Position numbers and translations under genes: made by a program
The notes under the pieces: model-generated
What the model saw: only the letters and a program-made list of their open reading frames with translations
Told to the model about the DNA's origin: nothing
Database searches by the model: none
NCBI RefSeq assembly: GCF_018613855.1
Contig: NZ_JAGGPK010000048.1
Span: 1 to 49,613 of the forward strand
Source: Arthrobacter sp. ISL-30
GTDB taxonomy: Bacteria; Actinomycetota; Actinomycetes; Actinomycetales; Micrococcaceae
Reading direction: 5' to 3'
Length of the DNA stretch: 49,613 bases
Shown here: positions 14,570 through 23,854 of the stretch, in pieces
How the letters are laid out: every line of letters begins with the position of its first letter
Numbering within the stretch: position 1 is the stretch's first letter

Positions 14570-16573
14570 ATGTTCCCATCAGTCCTGTCCGCATTCCGTC
14601 GCCGGACCGTCGTCGCTGCCGCTGCAATCGCCATCGTCGTAGGGCTTGTCGCCCTACTGCTCGTGGTCGGATCCCAGGGACACGAAGCGGACCGCGCCCA
14701 CGGTGAGGGGCGTGACCGGGAGCTGGCGATGCAGGCCCTGGCGGATATCGCTGGCGCCCAGGCCGTGTCGAAGGAGCGGAACGGCTCGTTCACGTCCTAC
14801 TCTCCCGACGCCGGCGACCGCAGCCTCGAAGCGTCTGGCCACACGATCCGCCGGGACGGGATCTCGGATGTTCAGAGCATTGCGTGCCGGGACGGTTGGA
14901 TGGCTGCCGCCCGCACCGGAACGGAGACCTATCTGCGGTCCAGCTCCCGGGCCGACGTCGTGAAAGTTGCCGACGCCGTGACGGTAGCCGACGCCGCCGA
15001 ACGTCCCGACTGCATCAGCCCGTTCGCGGTTGAGCGGATGCTCGCCGACGTCGGCGCGGCTTCAGTGGAGGCTGCCCCCGCGGGAATCAGCTTCACCCGC
15101 CCTGCTGAAGACAAAGGCTATCGGCCCAGCTACCACCTCACGCCGGAGCAGCGTTGGATGAATGATCCCCAGCGGCCGTTTTTCCTCGATGGAGTGTGGC
15201 ACTACTACTACCTGTACAACGCCGACTACCCACAGGGAAACGGCACCGAATGGTTTCACGTCACTAGTACTGACCTTGTCCACTGGAAGGACGAAGGCGT
15301 TGCGATCCAGAAGTACAAGAACGGGCTGGGGGACATCGAGACGGGCAGCGCCGTCGTGGACCACGACAACACCGCTGGCTTCGGCAAGGACGCTGTGATC
15401 GCCCTCCTGACACAGCAGGACGACGGCGTGCAGCGGCAGTCGCTGTTCTACTCCACCGACGGCGGTTACTCCTTCAAGGAGCACGACGGAAACCCCGTGA
15501 TGGACAACCCCGGGGCGAAGGACTGGCGCGACCCCAAGGTCATCCGCGACGAGGCAAACAATCAGTGGGTCATGGTCCTCGCTGAGGGCCACAAACTGGG
15601 CATATACACGTCGAAGGACCTCAAATCCTGGACCTACGTGTCCGGCTTCGAGCGCACGGGCCTCGGCGCCCTCGAATGCCCGGACCTCTTCCAGATGGAT
15701 GTCGACGGCGACCCCTCCAAGCGCACTTGGGTCCTGGCCGCCAGCGCCAACGGAGCCGAGGAAGGACGCACCACCGGCGTGGCGTATTGGACCGGGACAT
15801 GGGACGGTGCCACGTTCACCCCCACAGACCAGCAGCACCAGTGGCTCGACGCCGGGGCCGACTTCTACGCCACCGTCACTTGGGACGATCCCCGCCTGAC
15901 GGAATCCCAGCGGATGGCATCACGCCACGCTATTGGCTGGATGAACAACTGGACCTACGCCCGCGACCTTCCCACGGACGGTTGGCACGGCGGAGCGGAC
16001 ACGATCGTGCGGGACCTGCGACTGGCCACCATCGAGGGGACACCGCGGCTTGTTTCGACGCCGACTCCGGCCCTGCGCTCGCTGGAAGGCCACCCGATCG
16101 ACGTCGACGAGCGGAAGTTCGGCAGGGACGGCGCGGCTGGGCTTCCGGTTCCCGAAACGGGGGCCTATAAGCTCGACGTCCAATTCCAGCGGCAGCACGG
16201 GGAAGACGGTTCGCAGGCCTTCCTCGAGTTGCGCAACGGGGACAAGGTCTTCGCAAAGCTCGACTACGACTTCGAATCGCGCATGCTGTCGCTGACGCGG
16301 GAGCCGGATGCCGGCGGAGCTATGGAGAAAGAGTCGGCCGCCTCCACCTACAAAGAAGCCCGGCGGGTCGGCATCGAACCGAAGGACGGAAGCGTGTCCT
16401 TGACGGTCTACGTCGACTACGGCTCCGTGGAGGTCTTTGCCAGTGGGGGCGAGGAGACCCTGACGTCGCTGGTATTCCCGCACGACGGCGCGCCCTCCTT
16501 CGGCGTGGCCTCCGGCGGCGGAGAGCTGACTCTCAAGTCGCTGCGCTACACGCCGCTGGCTGCAGCGAAATAG
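14570..16573 (+). CDS. GH32 fructan hydrolase/levanase with membrane-anchored N-terminal domain
   Basis: The 667-residue protein is a glycoside hydrolase family 32 enzyme acting on fructans. Catalytic residues are visible: nucleophile Asp199 in RWMNDPQRPFF, transition-state Asp321 in WRDPK, and acid/base Glu369 in LECPDLF. A C-terminal beta-sandwich follows from about 480. The WMNDPQ form, rather than WMNDPNG, and YYYLYNADYPQGNGTEW recall Arthrobacter levan-degrading enzymes, so levan is the likely substrate. Residues 1-170 are extra: basic cluster, transmembrane helix (about 14-34) and a roughly 115-residue domain resembling a minor pilin. There is no cleavage site, so surface anchoring is likely. 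ATG 14570 lacks a clear ribosome site; an in-frame TTG lies at 14561. Confidence 0.9.
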   Translation: MFPSVLSAFRRRTVVAAAAIAIVVGLVALLLVVGSQGHEADRAHGEGRDRELAMQALADIAGAQAVSKERNGSFTSYSPDAGDRSLEASGHTIRRDGISDVQSIACRDGWMAAARTGTETYLRSSSRADVVKVADAVTVADAAERPDCISPFAVERMLADVGAASVEAAPAGISFTRPAEDKGYRPSYHLTPEQRWMNDPQRPFFLDGVWHYYYLYNADYPQGNGTEWFHVTSTDLVHWKDEGVAIQKYKNGLGDIETGSAVVDHDNTAGFGKDAVIALLTQQDDGVQRQSLFYSTDGGYSFKEHDGNPVMDNPGAKDWRDPKVIRDEANNQWVMVLAEGHKLGIYTSKDLKSWTYVSGFERTGLGALECPDLFQMDVDGDPSKRTWVLAASANGAEEGRTTGVAYWTGTWDGATFTPTDQQHQWLDAGADFYATVTWDDPRLTESQRMASRHAIGWMNNWTYARDLPTDGWHGGADTIVRDLRLATIEGTPRLVSTPTPALRSLEGHPIDVDERKFGRDGAAGLPVPETGAYKLDVQFQRQHGEDGSQAFLELRNGDKVFAKLDYDFESRMLSLTREPDAGGAMEKESAASTYKEARRVGIEPKDGSVSLTVYVDYGSVEVFASGGEETLTSLVFPHDGAPSFGVASGGGELTLKSLRYTPLAAAK

Positions 16574-16588
16574 CTCAACCCCGCGGTT

Positions 16589-17761
16589 TCAGCCCTCCAG
16601 CGGGAAGGCGACTCCTTCGCCCACCACTCGCAGGCAAAGTTCCATGCCAGGTCTGGCAATCGAGGCGTTCCAGTGGCGAATAGTGATGACTTCTCCGCCG
16701 CCGGGGAAGCGGGGATCCGGCACGGCACCTGACGCAAGTTCCGGGGGCACGGCCAACTTCAGGCGCACGGTAGTTTCAGGGCCGAAGTAGTCAGTGTCCA
16801 CTACAACGCCGCGGATAGGGCCGTCCTCCGCGATCCGGATCTGCTCCGGACGAAGCATGAGCTGCACGCGGCCTTGGGCAGGGGGACGACGGACGGGAAT
16901 GGCTCCCAGCGAACACGTTGCGAGGGATCCCTCCATCCACGCGTCGAGGATGACGGCGTCACCGAGGAACTCTGCCGTGGCACGATCGGCCGGACGGGTG
17001 TAGACCACGAACGGGTTCCCAATCTGCGCCAGCTTCCCGCCGCACATGACGGCTACCTGGTCCGCGAAGGAGAGGGCCTCGGCCTGGTCGTGCGTCACCA
17101 GGATGGTGGTCACACCGGCAGCATTGAGCACCTTCGCAACCGTGCGTCGCGTGGCCACGCGCAGACCGGCATCCAGGGCTGAGAAGGGCTCGTCGAGCAG
17201 CATAAGTTCCGGCTGCCGTGCCAGCGCCCTCGCAAGGGCCACGCGCTGCTGCTGCCCTCCGGAGAGCTGATGCGGGCGGCGGTTGGCCAGGGCGGGATCC
17301 AGCGCCACCATTTCCAGCAGTTCCCCGACCCGCGAGCGAATCCCTCGGCGGCCCGAACCGTGGCCATTGAGCTTGCTGGAGTCCAGGCCGAAGGCGATAT
17401 TCTGGCCTACGGTGAGGTGCGGAAACAGCGCGCCGTCCTGTGCCACGTAGCCAATCTGCCGCTTATGGGCGGGCACCCAGACCCCGTTTCCGGAAACCAG
17501 ACGACCATTGAGGCTGATGGTGCCGGTAGCTGGATGTTCAAACCCCGCGATGAGCCGCAGCAAGGTCGTTTTTCCCGACCCGGAGGGTCCCACTATGGCG
17601 GTAGTGCCGCCTTTTGCGACATGCAGGTTGACCCCCTTCAGCACCGCTTGGGAACCGAAGTTCTTGGTGGCGTCCGTGATGTCCAGATGGCCGTTGGTGG
17701 TGGGGGCCACGGAGGGTGCGACGCGCGGTTCGGGGAGCCTCGAGGGGGCTTGCTCGGTCAC
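16589..17761 (-). CDS. fbpC: Iron ABC transporter ATP-binding protein (FbpC type)
   Basis: The 390-residue ATPase energises ferric iron import. It has Walker A GPSGSGKT (58-65), Q-loop VAQDG, signature LSGGQQQR (166-173), Walker B LMLLDEP (about 186-192) and H-loop THDQAEAL. A C-terminal TOBE-type regulatory domain begins near residue 280 (VQLMLRPEQIRI). The start overlaps the permease stop, so the two are coupled. Order binding protein, permease, ATPase on the minus strand and the DtxR box upstream of the first gene fix the iron assignment. Confidence 0.92.
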   Translation of the reverse strand: MTEQAPSRLPEPRVAPSVAPTTNGHLDITDATKNFGSQAVLKGVNLHVAKGGTTAIVGPSGSGKTTLLRLIAGFEHPATGTISLNGRLVSGNGVWVPAHKRQIGYVAQDGALFPHLTVGQNIAFGLDSSKLNGHGSGRRGIRSRVGELLEMVALDPALANRRPHQLSGGQQQRVALARALARQPELMLLDEPFSALDAGLRVATRRTVAKVLNAAGVTTILVTHDQAEALSFADQVAVMCGGKLAQIGNPFVVYTRPADRATAEFLGDAVILDAWMEGSLATCSLGAIPVRRPPAQGRVQLMLRPEQIRIAEDGPIRGVVVDTDYFGPETTVRLKLAVPPELASGAVPDPRFPGGGEVITIRHWNASIARPGMELCLRVVGEGVAFPLEG

Positions 17762-19347
17762 TGTCCGGCTACTTTCTTGGACTGTTGGAACAGCAGGTAG
17801 GTCATGGGGGCGGAAAGTACGATCATCAGCAGGGCATAAGGCGCTGCGCCCGAGTAGTCGATCTCGCTGCTCTTGCTCCAGAATTGCGTTGCCAATGTGC
17901 GGGTGCCGTTGGGGGCGAGCAGCAGTGTGGCCGTCAGTTCATTGACGATCGCTAGGAATACAAGGGCCGTTCCGCCAGCCGCGGCAGGGGCGGTGAGCCG
18001 CAGCGTGACCCTGAAGAAGGAGACCAGCGGGGGCTTCCCAAGCACCCGCGCGGCCTCGTCAAGTTCCTTGGGGGCCTGGGCCAATCCCGAGCGGAGATTC
18101 ACCAGTGCACGGGGCAGGAAAAGCAGCACGTAGGCGGCAATCAATACCCCGGCGCTCTGGTAGACGCCAGGGACGGCGCGGATGCTGACAGTGACGAAAG
18201 CGAGGCCCACCACGATCCCGGGAAGGGAGCTGGTGACGTAATTGGACAGTTCCAGTAGCTTCGTGAACCAGCTTGCGTGCCGGACTGCCAGGTAAGCCAT
18301 GGGAAAGGCCACCACTGTAGTCACAACGGCTCCCGCGAGTGCGTAGCCCAGCGTTTGCAGGAGGGCGGGCAGGATTTCAGTGGCGCCCCAGACCTGCGCG
18401 CCGCCCGCCATGACCCAGCGCAGGACCGACCAGAGCGGCAGCCCGAACGCCAGCAGCGTGAGTGCCAGCAGGGCCAGTTGGGCGGGAGCCTGGTAGTGGC
18501 GCAGCGGCAGCCGAACGGCCTTGGCCTGGGCCCCGGAGCCTACCCGGGCGTAGCGCGCTGTGCCACGGCTGCGGACCTCGATCAGCAGCAGTATCAGGCA
18601 GAAAAACACCAGGACGCTGGCCAGCATGTTGCCCGCTGATCCGTTGAAAGTGGACTGGTACTGGATCATGATCGCCGTCGTGAAGGTATCAAAGCGGATC
18701 ATGGCGAACGCCCCGTACTCAGCCAGCAAGTGCAGCGAAACCAGGAGTGCGCCACCGATCATGGCAATACGGAGCTGCGGCAGGATTACCCGGAAGAATA
18801 CTGCCCACGGCCCCAGGCCCAGCGATGCCGCGGACTGCTCGATCGCGGGATCCAGCCGGCTTAAGGTGGCAGCGACAGGGATGTAGACGAGGGGGAAGTA
18901 GGACAGGGTGGCGATCAGTACGCCGGACCAGACACCTTCCAGCGATGGCACCGCGGAGACCCAGGCATAGCTGTTGACGAAGGCGGGAATTGCGAGCGGC
19001 GCTGCCAGGGCAACTGCCCAGATCCTGTGCCCGTGAAGCCTGGTGCGTTCGACGAGCCAGGCGCCGCCGACGCCGGCCACGAGGCACAAAGGCACGGTGA
19101 AGAGCATAAGGAGCAGCGTGTTGACCAGAAGCTCACCCACTCGCGGGCGGAAGATCAGTCCGACGGCGGCATCCCAGCCGGTTGCCCACGTCATGTAGGC
19201 GACGTAACCCAACGGAACGAGGGAAAACAGGGCGATCAGTACGGCGATGGCCCCGAGCGCTGAAGCGCCGAAAGGCGGGCGAGGGCGCTTGCCCTTGCCC
19301 GCCGTCGTGCCCCCCGGAAGCTCGGGGGCCGATAGACCAGTGGTCAT
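17758..19347 (-). CDS. fbpB: Iron ABC transporter permease, fused two-domain (FbpB type)
   Basis: The 529-residue protein carries two permease domains of about six membrane helices each in one chain, as in FbpB/SfuB. EAA-type loops are visible (EQSAASLGLGPWAVFFRVILPQLR and KELDEAARVLGKPPLVSFFRVTL), which contact the ATPase. The start is 4 bases after the binding-protein stop, and its own stop overlaps the ATPase start. It forms the channel for ferric iron released by the upstream lipoprotein. Confidence 0.93.
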   Translation of the reverse strand: MTTGLSAPELPGGTTAGKGKRPRPPFGASALGAIAVLIALFSLVPLGYVAYMTWATGWDAAVGLIFRPRVGELLVNTLLLMLFTVPLCLVAGVGGAWLVERTRLHGHRIWAVALAAPLAIPAFVNSYAWVSAVPSLEGVWSGVLIATLSYFPLVYIPVAATLSRLDPAIEQSAASLGLGPWAVFFRVILPQLRIAMIGGALLVSLHLLAEYGAFAMIRFDTFTTAIMIQYQSTFNGSAGNMLASVLVFFCLILLLIEVRSRGTARYARVGSGAQAKAVRLPLRHYQAPAQLALLALTLLAFGLPLWSVLRWVMAGGAQVWGATEILPALLQTLGYALAGAVVTTVVAFPMAYLAVRHASWFTKLLELSNYVTSSLPGIVVGLAFVTVSIRAVPGVYQSAGVLIAAYVLLFLPRALVNLRSGLAQAPKELDEAARVLGKPPLVSFFRVTLRLTAPAAAGGTALVFLAIVNELTATLLLAPNGTRTLATQFWSKSSEIDYSGAAPYALLMIVLSAPMTYLLFQQSKKVAGQ

Positions 19348-19351
19348 GGAA

Positions 19352-20404
19352 TTACAGCAGTCCTGCCTCAGTCATCAGCTCGGTGACCTTCTTGGAGTTC
19401 AGCTTGGCGGGGTCAACAGTGGGTGCTTGCAGGTCCTTGATGGGAACCAGCTTGTCATTCGCGGCAACCTCGGAAGCGATGGCGTATTCGAAGGAGGTGC
19501 CGTCCTTCAGGATCTCCTGGCCCTTCTTGCCGGTGATGAACTTCAGGAAAGCCTGGGCCTGCTCGGCCTTCTTGGAGGACTTCAGCACACCGCCGCCCGA
19601 GACCGAGAGGAATGCGCCCGGATCCTGGTTCTTGAAGTAGTACGGCATGACGTTCTTGGAGTTTTCTCCGGTCTTCGACTGGTCACCGTAGTAGTAGTAG
19701 TGGTAGATCAGGGCGGCGTCCACCTCTCCGGCGTTGACGGCCTTCATGGCGGTGCTGTTGCCCTTGTAGGCCTTGAAGTTCTCCTTCATGCCTGCGAGCC
19801 ATTCCTTCGTGGCGGCTTCGCCCTTGAGTTCAAGGAGGGCCGAAACGATTGCCTGGAAGTCGGCGCCCGACGGCGACGCGGCCCACTTGCCCTTCCACTC
19901 CGGGCTGGCCAGATCCAGCATGGACTCGGGCAGCTTGTCTTCGCTCAGCTTGGCCTTGTCGTACACCAGCACGGTAGAACGGGCGGCGATGCCGGTCCAC
20001 TTGCCTGTGGAGGGTCGGAATTCGGCAGGAACTTGGTCGATCGTGGCCTTGTCTACGTCCGCGAAGAGGCCCGCGTTCTCCACCTGCGCCATTGCGGGAG
20101 AGTTCTCAGTGAGGAACACGTCGGCGGGGGAGGCCGCGCCTTCCTGGACGATCTGGTTGGACATCTCCGTGTCCGAGCCCTGGCGCAGCACAACCTTGAT
20201 GCCGGTTTCAGCAGTGAAGGCTTCGATCCATTCCTTGGTCAGGCTCTCGTGCTGGGCGTTGTAGACGGTGAGCTCACCGGGGCCTGCGGTAGGTGCCTCA
20301 GTCGCTGCGGGAGTGGCGGAGGGGCTGGAGCCACAGGCTGCCAGTCCGAGTGCAGCGGTGGTTGCGAGTGCAATGCCGGCCAGTGCCTTTGAGCGGATCA
20401 TCAT
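19352..20404 (-). CDS. fbpA: Iron-binding lipoprotein of the ABC transporter (FbpA type)
   Basis: The 350-residue lipoprotein captures iron outside the membrane. Lipobox LAAC gives Cys24. The mature protein begins with LTVYNAQHESLTKEWIEAF and has the family's DVFLTENSPAMAQVENAGL and the tyrosine-rich YHYYYYGDQ segment, where FbpA proteins place their iron-binding tyrosine pair. I chose ATG 20404 (an adjacent ATG is at 20401) because a longer frame to 20473 would run through the DtxR box and place the signal peptide internally. Confidence 0.93.
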   Translation of the reverse strand: MMIRSKALAGIALATTAALGLAACGSSPSATPAATEAPTAGPGELTVYNAQHESLTKEWIEAFTAETGIKVVLRQGSDTEMSNQIVQEGAASPADVFLTENSPAMAQVENAGLFADVDKATIDQVPAEFRPSTGKWTGIAARSTVLVYDKAKLSEDKLPESMLDLASPEWKGKWAASPSGADFQAIVSALLELKGEAATKEWLAGMKENFKAYKGNSTAMKAVNAGEVDAALIYHYYYYGDQSKTGENSKNVMPYYFKNQDPGAFLSVSGGGVLKSSKKAEQAQAFLKFITGKKGQEILKDGTSFEYAIASEVAANDKLVPIKDLQAPTVDPAKLNSKKVTELMTEAGLL

Positions 20405-20483
20405 TGGAGCTGCTTTCTGCGAACACGAGTTGTGGGACCGCGGTCCTCTTGACCCCGGGAGAAGTGGCGTCAATGGAAAAATG

Positions 20484-20502
20484 GTAGGTTAGCCAAACCT
20501 AA
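20484..20502. promoter_or_regulatory. DtxR/IdeR iron box
   Basis: The 19-mer GTAGGTTAGCCAAACCTAA matches the DtxR/IdeR consensus at 16 of 19 positions and is palindromic. It lies about 80 bases upstream of the fbpA start. Iron-loaded IdeR/DtxR is expected to repress the transporter operon here. Confidence 0.85.
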
Positions 20503-20584
20503 GCACCAAGCTAAGAGGTAGTTAAGTGACTGACATCACAACAATTACGTCAGTGTTGCGTTTCGTAATTTAAGTCAGTCGCCC

Positions 20585-21772
20585 TTACGTGAGCGTGGCG
20601 GCAGCTTCGAGCGTCATCCATGCCTGCAGCTGCGTGGAAAGCTCGACGGCGGACCCTGGCGGATACGTTTCGGCCGCGGGCAGTTGCGCGTGGACTGAGA
20701 AGACCAGCCAGTCCGGGGCCTTGGTTCTTCCTTTTTCAGCTCGTTCGGGGCGGAGCATCCTGCCAGCCCAGAACGCCTCGGCCGTGTCTGTGACGAGCCG
20801 TTTCGCGGTAGCACGGGTCGTTGCGGGAAGTCGAGGATCGGCCGCGGCGAGGGCGAGGTACCGCGCCAGGATCCCCGTAAACAACCCGCCGTCGCCGGTT
20901 CCGTCGCAGCGCAGAAGCCGGTTGGCAACGCCGACTGCAGGAACCGTGAGGTGACGGTCGACGGCGGCAACGACGACGGCGGCGCGGTCCAGGTTCCGCT
21001 CCCCTCCGAGCTCAAGGAAGGCGCCCAGGATGGGTCCCTGGTTGTAGGTGTAGACCCCTTCTTCCAGGATTTCTTGCCCGTTGCTGATCCGGATGCCGTC
21101 CAGGTAGAGGCCACGGTCGGCGTCGAAAAGGCGGGCATTCAGCCAGTCCACCAACGCCTGTGCCTTGTCCGGATACCCGGAGCGGGCAAAGTAGAGGGCG
21201 ACGGGTGCGGTGGCCGGAGTGTTCTTGAAATCGCGCTTGATGCTCCAGAAAGTGCCGCCACCCAGGTCATCCGTTGAAGCGGAGTCGAATTCGAGAGACA
21301 GCCTGCGCCGGATTCGGTCATTGCGCCTGCGCCCGGGCTTTCGTGACTGATCCGCGAGCTTCTGCAACCGCTGGGTGGACAGGGCAAACCAGGCCATGTC
21401 GTCGTAGTAGCTGTTAGTGAAGCGCAGGAGGTTCCTGAGCCGGATTCCCGTGACGAGCCGGGACGCGAGCCTGCCTGCGCTGGGACGGAGGCCGCCGTCG
21501 AACCTGGTGCCGGTTGCGAGCTCGCGGAACCCCGTATCCACCAGGCAGTCCAGATAGTGCGCCTGCCACCAGTAATGCCACGGGCGGAAGAGATTCTGGA
21601 GCCGGTTGGAGGGGTGGGCCACTGCGCCCAGGTGGGTCCAGGGGAGGAAGGGAAGGCGCTGGCCGAAATGCCGGGTAACAGCCCGCGCCGCCGCAGTAGC
21701 CCGGTCTGCTGGTGCGGGTTCTCCTGAAGATGGTTCTCCTGAAAGGCGTGGGACGTCCTCGGGGCGGGGCAT
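20585..21772 (-). CDS. GH76-family glycosidase (alpha-1,6-mannanase type)
   Basis: This 395-residue protein has the alpha/alpha-barrel pattern of glycoside hydrolase family 76. The paired catalytic aspartates are in NSYYDDMAWFA (Asp124, Asp125), and YTYNQGPILGAFLEL, LGGGTFWSI and LFTGILARYLA are further family blocks. No signal peptide is visible, so it is probably cytosolic, unlike most endo-mannanases; it may process internal alpha-mannan oligosaccharides. It stands alone, downstream of the iron operon promoter. The substrate is family knowledge, not shown here. Confidence 0.85.
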   Translation of the reverse strand: MPRPEDVPRLSGEPSSGEPAPADRATAAARAVTRHFGQRLPFLPWTHLGAVAHPSNRLQNLFRPWHYWWQAHYLDCLVDTGFRELATGTRFDGGLRPSAGRLASRLVTGIRLRNLLRFTNSYYDDMAWFALSTQRLQKLADQSRKPGRRRNDRIRRRLSLEFDSASTDDLGGGTFWSIKRDFKNTPATAPVALYFARSGYPDKAQALVDWLNARLFDADRGLYLDGIRISNGQEILEEGVYTYNQGPILGAFLELGGERNLDRAAVVVAAVDRHLTVPAVGVANRLLRCDGTGDGGLFTGILARYLALAAADPRLPATTRATAKRLVTDTAEAFWAGRMLRPERAEKGRTKAPDWLVFSVHAQLPAAETYPPGSAVELSTQLQAWMTLEAAATLT

Positions 21773-21966
21773 AGCGCCAGCCTAGCTGAGCTCTGCTGCA
21801 GCCTAGCTGAACACTGCTGCAGCGATGCGTGGGCCAGCTGCAACTGAGCATTGCCAGGCCGTCGTTCGGCGCCGGGCAGGTCCGCTGCCCTCTCCCCGAT
21901 GTGCGGAACGGCTGTGATCCAGTTAACATGCATTAACGGACTGCAAGGCGGCATCAAGGAGGATGT

Positions 21967-22770
21967 GTGGACATCAAGGGCGCAGTTGCGCTGATCTCGG
22001 GCGCGGCATCAGGCCTCGGCGCCGCTACTGCCAGGCGATTGTTCGACGCCGGAGGGTCCGTGGTGATCATGGATCTGCCGACTTCCAATGGGGCTGCCTA
22101 CGCCGACGAGCTCAACTCCCGCACCCCGGGCGCAGCAGCTGGGGGCAAGGCGGTTTTCGTCCCGGCAGACGTGACCAGCCCGGAACAGGTCCAGGCCGCC
22201 GTCGACGCCGCTACAGCGCTCGGTCCCCTGAGGATCGTGGTGAACTGTGCCGGAATCGCGACTCCCGGCAAGGTCTTGGGGCGAGAAGGTGTCCTGCCTC
22301 TGGACGCCTTCAGCAAAGTCATCCAGATCAACCTCGTAGGCACCTTCAATGTCCTTCGGCTGGCAGCCGAGGCCATGGCCCGGACCGAGCCCGCCACCAC
22401 CGAACTTGGCGGCAGCGAGCGCGGCGTCATCATCAACACCGCCTCCGTAGCAGCGTTCGACGGGCAGATCGGCCAGCCCGCCTATTCGGCGTCCAAGGGA
22501 GGGGTGGCAGCCATGACCCTGCCCCTTGCCCGGGAGTTCGCGCGCTCGCTGATCCGGGTGGTGACCATCGCCCCGGGCATCTTCGAAACACCCATGCTGG
22601 CCGGATTGCCCCAAGAGGCGCAGGATTCCCTCGGCCGGCAGGTCCCTCATCCTTCCCGGCTTGGACGACCCGCCGAGTATGCCAACCTCGTGGCCCACAT
22701 CGTGGACAATGCGATGCTCAACGGCGAGACCATCCGGCTTGACGGTGCCATCCGAATGGCCCCCAAATGA
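21967..22770 (+). CDS. Short-chain dehydrogenase/reductase (3-hydroxyacyl-CoA dehydrogenase-like)
   Basis: The 267-residue SDR has the nucleotide motif SGAASGLGAATAR, NCAGIA, and the active site INTASVAAFDGQIGQPAYSASKGG (Ser, Tyr and Lys). The overall pattern, with IAPGIFETPMLAGLPQEAQDSL, resembles the type II 3-hydroxyacyl-CoA dehydrogenases (HSD17B10 group), so a role in fatty-acid or branched-chain degradation with NAD is plausible. GTG 21967 is preceded by AAGGAGG; the nearer ATG at 21963 is in another frame. Confidence 0.92.
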   Translation: MDIKGAVALISGAASGLGAATARRLFDAGGSVVIMDLPTSNGAAYADELNSRTPGAAAGGKAVFVPADVTSPEQVQAAVDAATALGPLRIVVNCAGIATPGKVLGREGVLPLDAFSKVIQINLVGTFNVLRLAAEAMARTEPATTELGGSERGVIINTASVAAFDGQIGQPAYSASKGGVAAMTLPLAREFARSLIRVVTIAPGIFETPMLAGLPQEAQDSLGRQVPHPSRLGRPAEYANLVAHIVDNAMLNGETIRLDGAIRMAPK

Positions 22771-22783
22771 AAGCGATGCAGTC

Positions 22784-23620
22784 CTAGACGATCCGGCCTG
22801 TTGGCAGCTTCTCGCCGGCCTCCACTGCGACATCTATGGAGTTGCCTCGGACGGGCATAGGGCAGGTGCCGTAGGGCGTGAAGGCGCTGGGGTAGTTGAT
22901 GGCGCGGTTGAAGTCGATGATGACGCTGCCGTCCGGGCGGGGGCGGGGCACGAACACCTTGCGCCATTCGTCGGTGGTGATCCCGTTGGTCTCGTCGTGG
23001 AAGGTGACGTTGAGTGCACCCAGTTTCTCCTCCTCGGCGTGGAGCCGGACTTCGTGGGGCAGTCCGGGGACACGGAACACGATCTCGCCAACCGAACGGT
23101 GCACCCCCTCCACGAGCGGATTCGCGGTGCTGATAGGGACGTCAACCGGCTCCGGGTAGGGCTCGAACCGTCCTTCGATCACCCAGTCCGGTTTGTAGTC
23201 AAAAGTGGGCACGCCCTCGAACTCAGTCAGGACGGGGGAGGAGTTGTCGCGTGTCCTGACGGCGTACTTGCCCGCACGCATGGCGAGTTCCACTACAACC
23301 TGGGTGCCGTCGTCGCCCCCGAACTGGACCCACATGAGTGATTCCTCATCCTGAAGGGTCGCGGTAAGCGTCCCATCTACCGGCTCACCGGTTTCCACCA
23401 GCGTCAATCCGTCCGAAGCCGTTGCGGTGAGGGTCGCCGTCGTGCCGTCCGTAGACCAGAGCCCCGGCGCGAGATCCACAGTGGACGGCTCACTATCGAG
23501 CCACTGGAATGACGTCAGCGTGAGCCAGCCGTGCTCCGCGGCGAGGGCGGAATTCCTGCTGCGCCGAAAGCGCTGCCAGCGCTCCAGTTGGGCCTCAGTT
23601 GCCTGGGTTGCTGTGCTCAC
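22784..23620 (-). CDS. DUF1684 family protein
   Basis: The 278-residue protein has the DUF1684 pattern: RSRNSALAAEHGWLTLTSFQWL at the start, GKYAVRTRDNSSPVL in the middle, and the conserved C-terminal DFNRAINYPSAFTPYGTCPM block. The fold is beta-rich and no signal is present. No activity has been assigned to the family as far as I know. It ends 14 bases from the SDR stop, convergent with it. Confidence 0.88.
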   Translation of the reverse strand: MSTATQATEAQLERWQRFRRSRNSALAAEHGWLTLTSFQWLDSEPSTVDLAPGLWSTDGTTATLTATASDGLTLVETGEPVDGTLTATLQDEESLMWVQFGGDDGTQVVVELAMRAGKYAVRTRDNSSPVLTEFEGVPTFDYKPDWVIEGRFEPYPEPVDVPISTANPLVEGVHRSVGEIVFRVPGLPHEVRLHAEEEKLGALNVTFHDETNGITTDEWRKVFVPRPRPDGSVIIDFNRAINYPSAFTPYGTCPMPVRGNSIDVAVEAGEKLPTGRIV

Positions 23621-23854
23621 GGATCCTCCAAAAGCGGGTGCTGTGTCGTTGCCTTCAACTATGCACCCGGCCCGGGCATTCCCGGGAGGCGGCAGCGCCA
23701 GCTGAGACCCGCCGGTCGGACGCTATGTTCGGACACTATGTGAAACGAATTCCCGGCCCATGCGTGCTGCGGGTAACATCCCATAGGAACTAGTAATCCG
23801 GCTCACAGTATCCAGCGCAGTGTACGGGCCAATAATCAGAGGTAAGTTTTTTTC

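Noticed and set aside
19247..20392. Long open frame antisense to the iron-binding lipoprotein gene
   Set aside because: It mirrors the codon pattern of the real gene on the other strand and encodes a low-complexity Gly/Leu/Val protein. The binding-protein frame has a signal peptide and family motifs.
16589..20404. Thiamine, spermidine or sulfate ABC transporter
   Set aside because: The fused permease, tyrosine-rich binding protein and upstream DtxR box together favour ferric iron.
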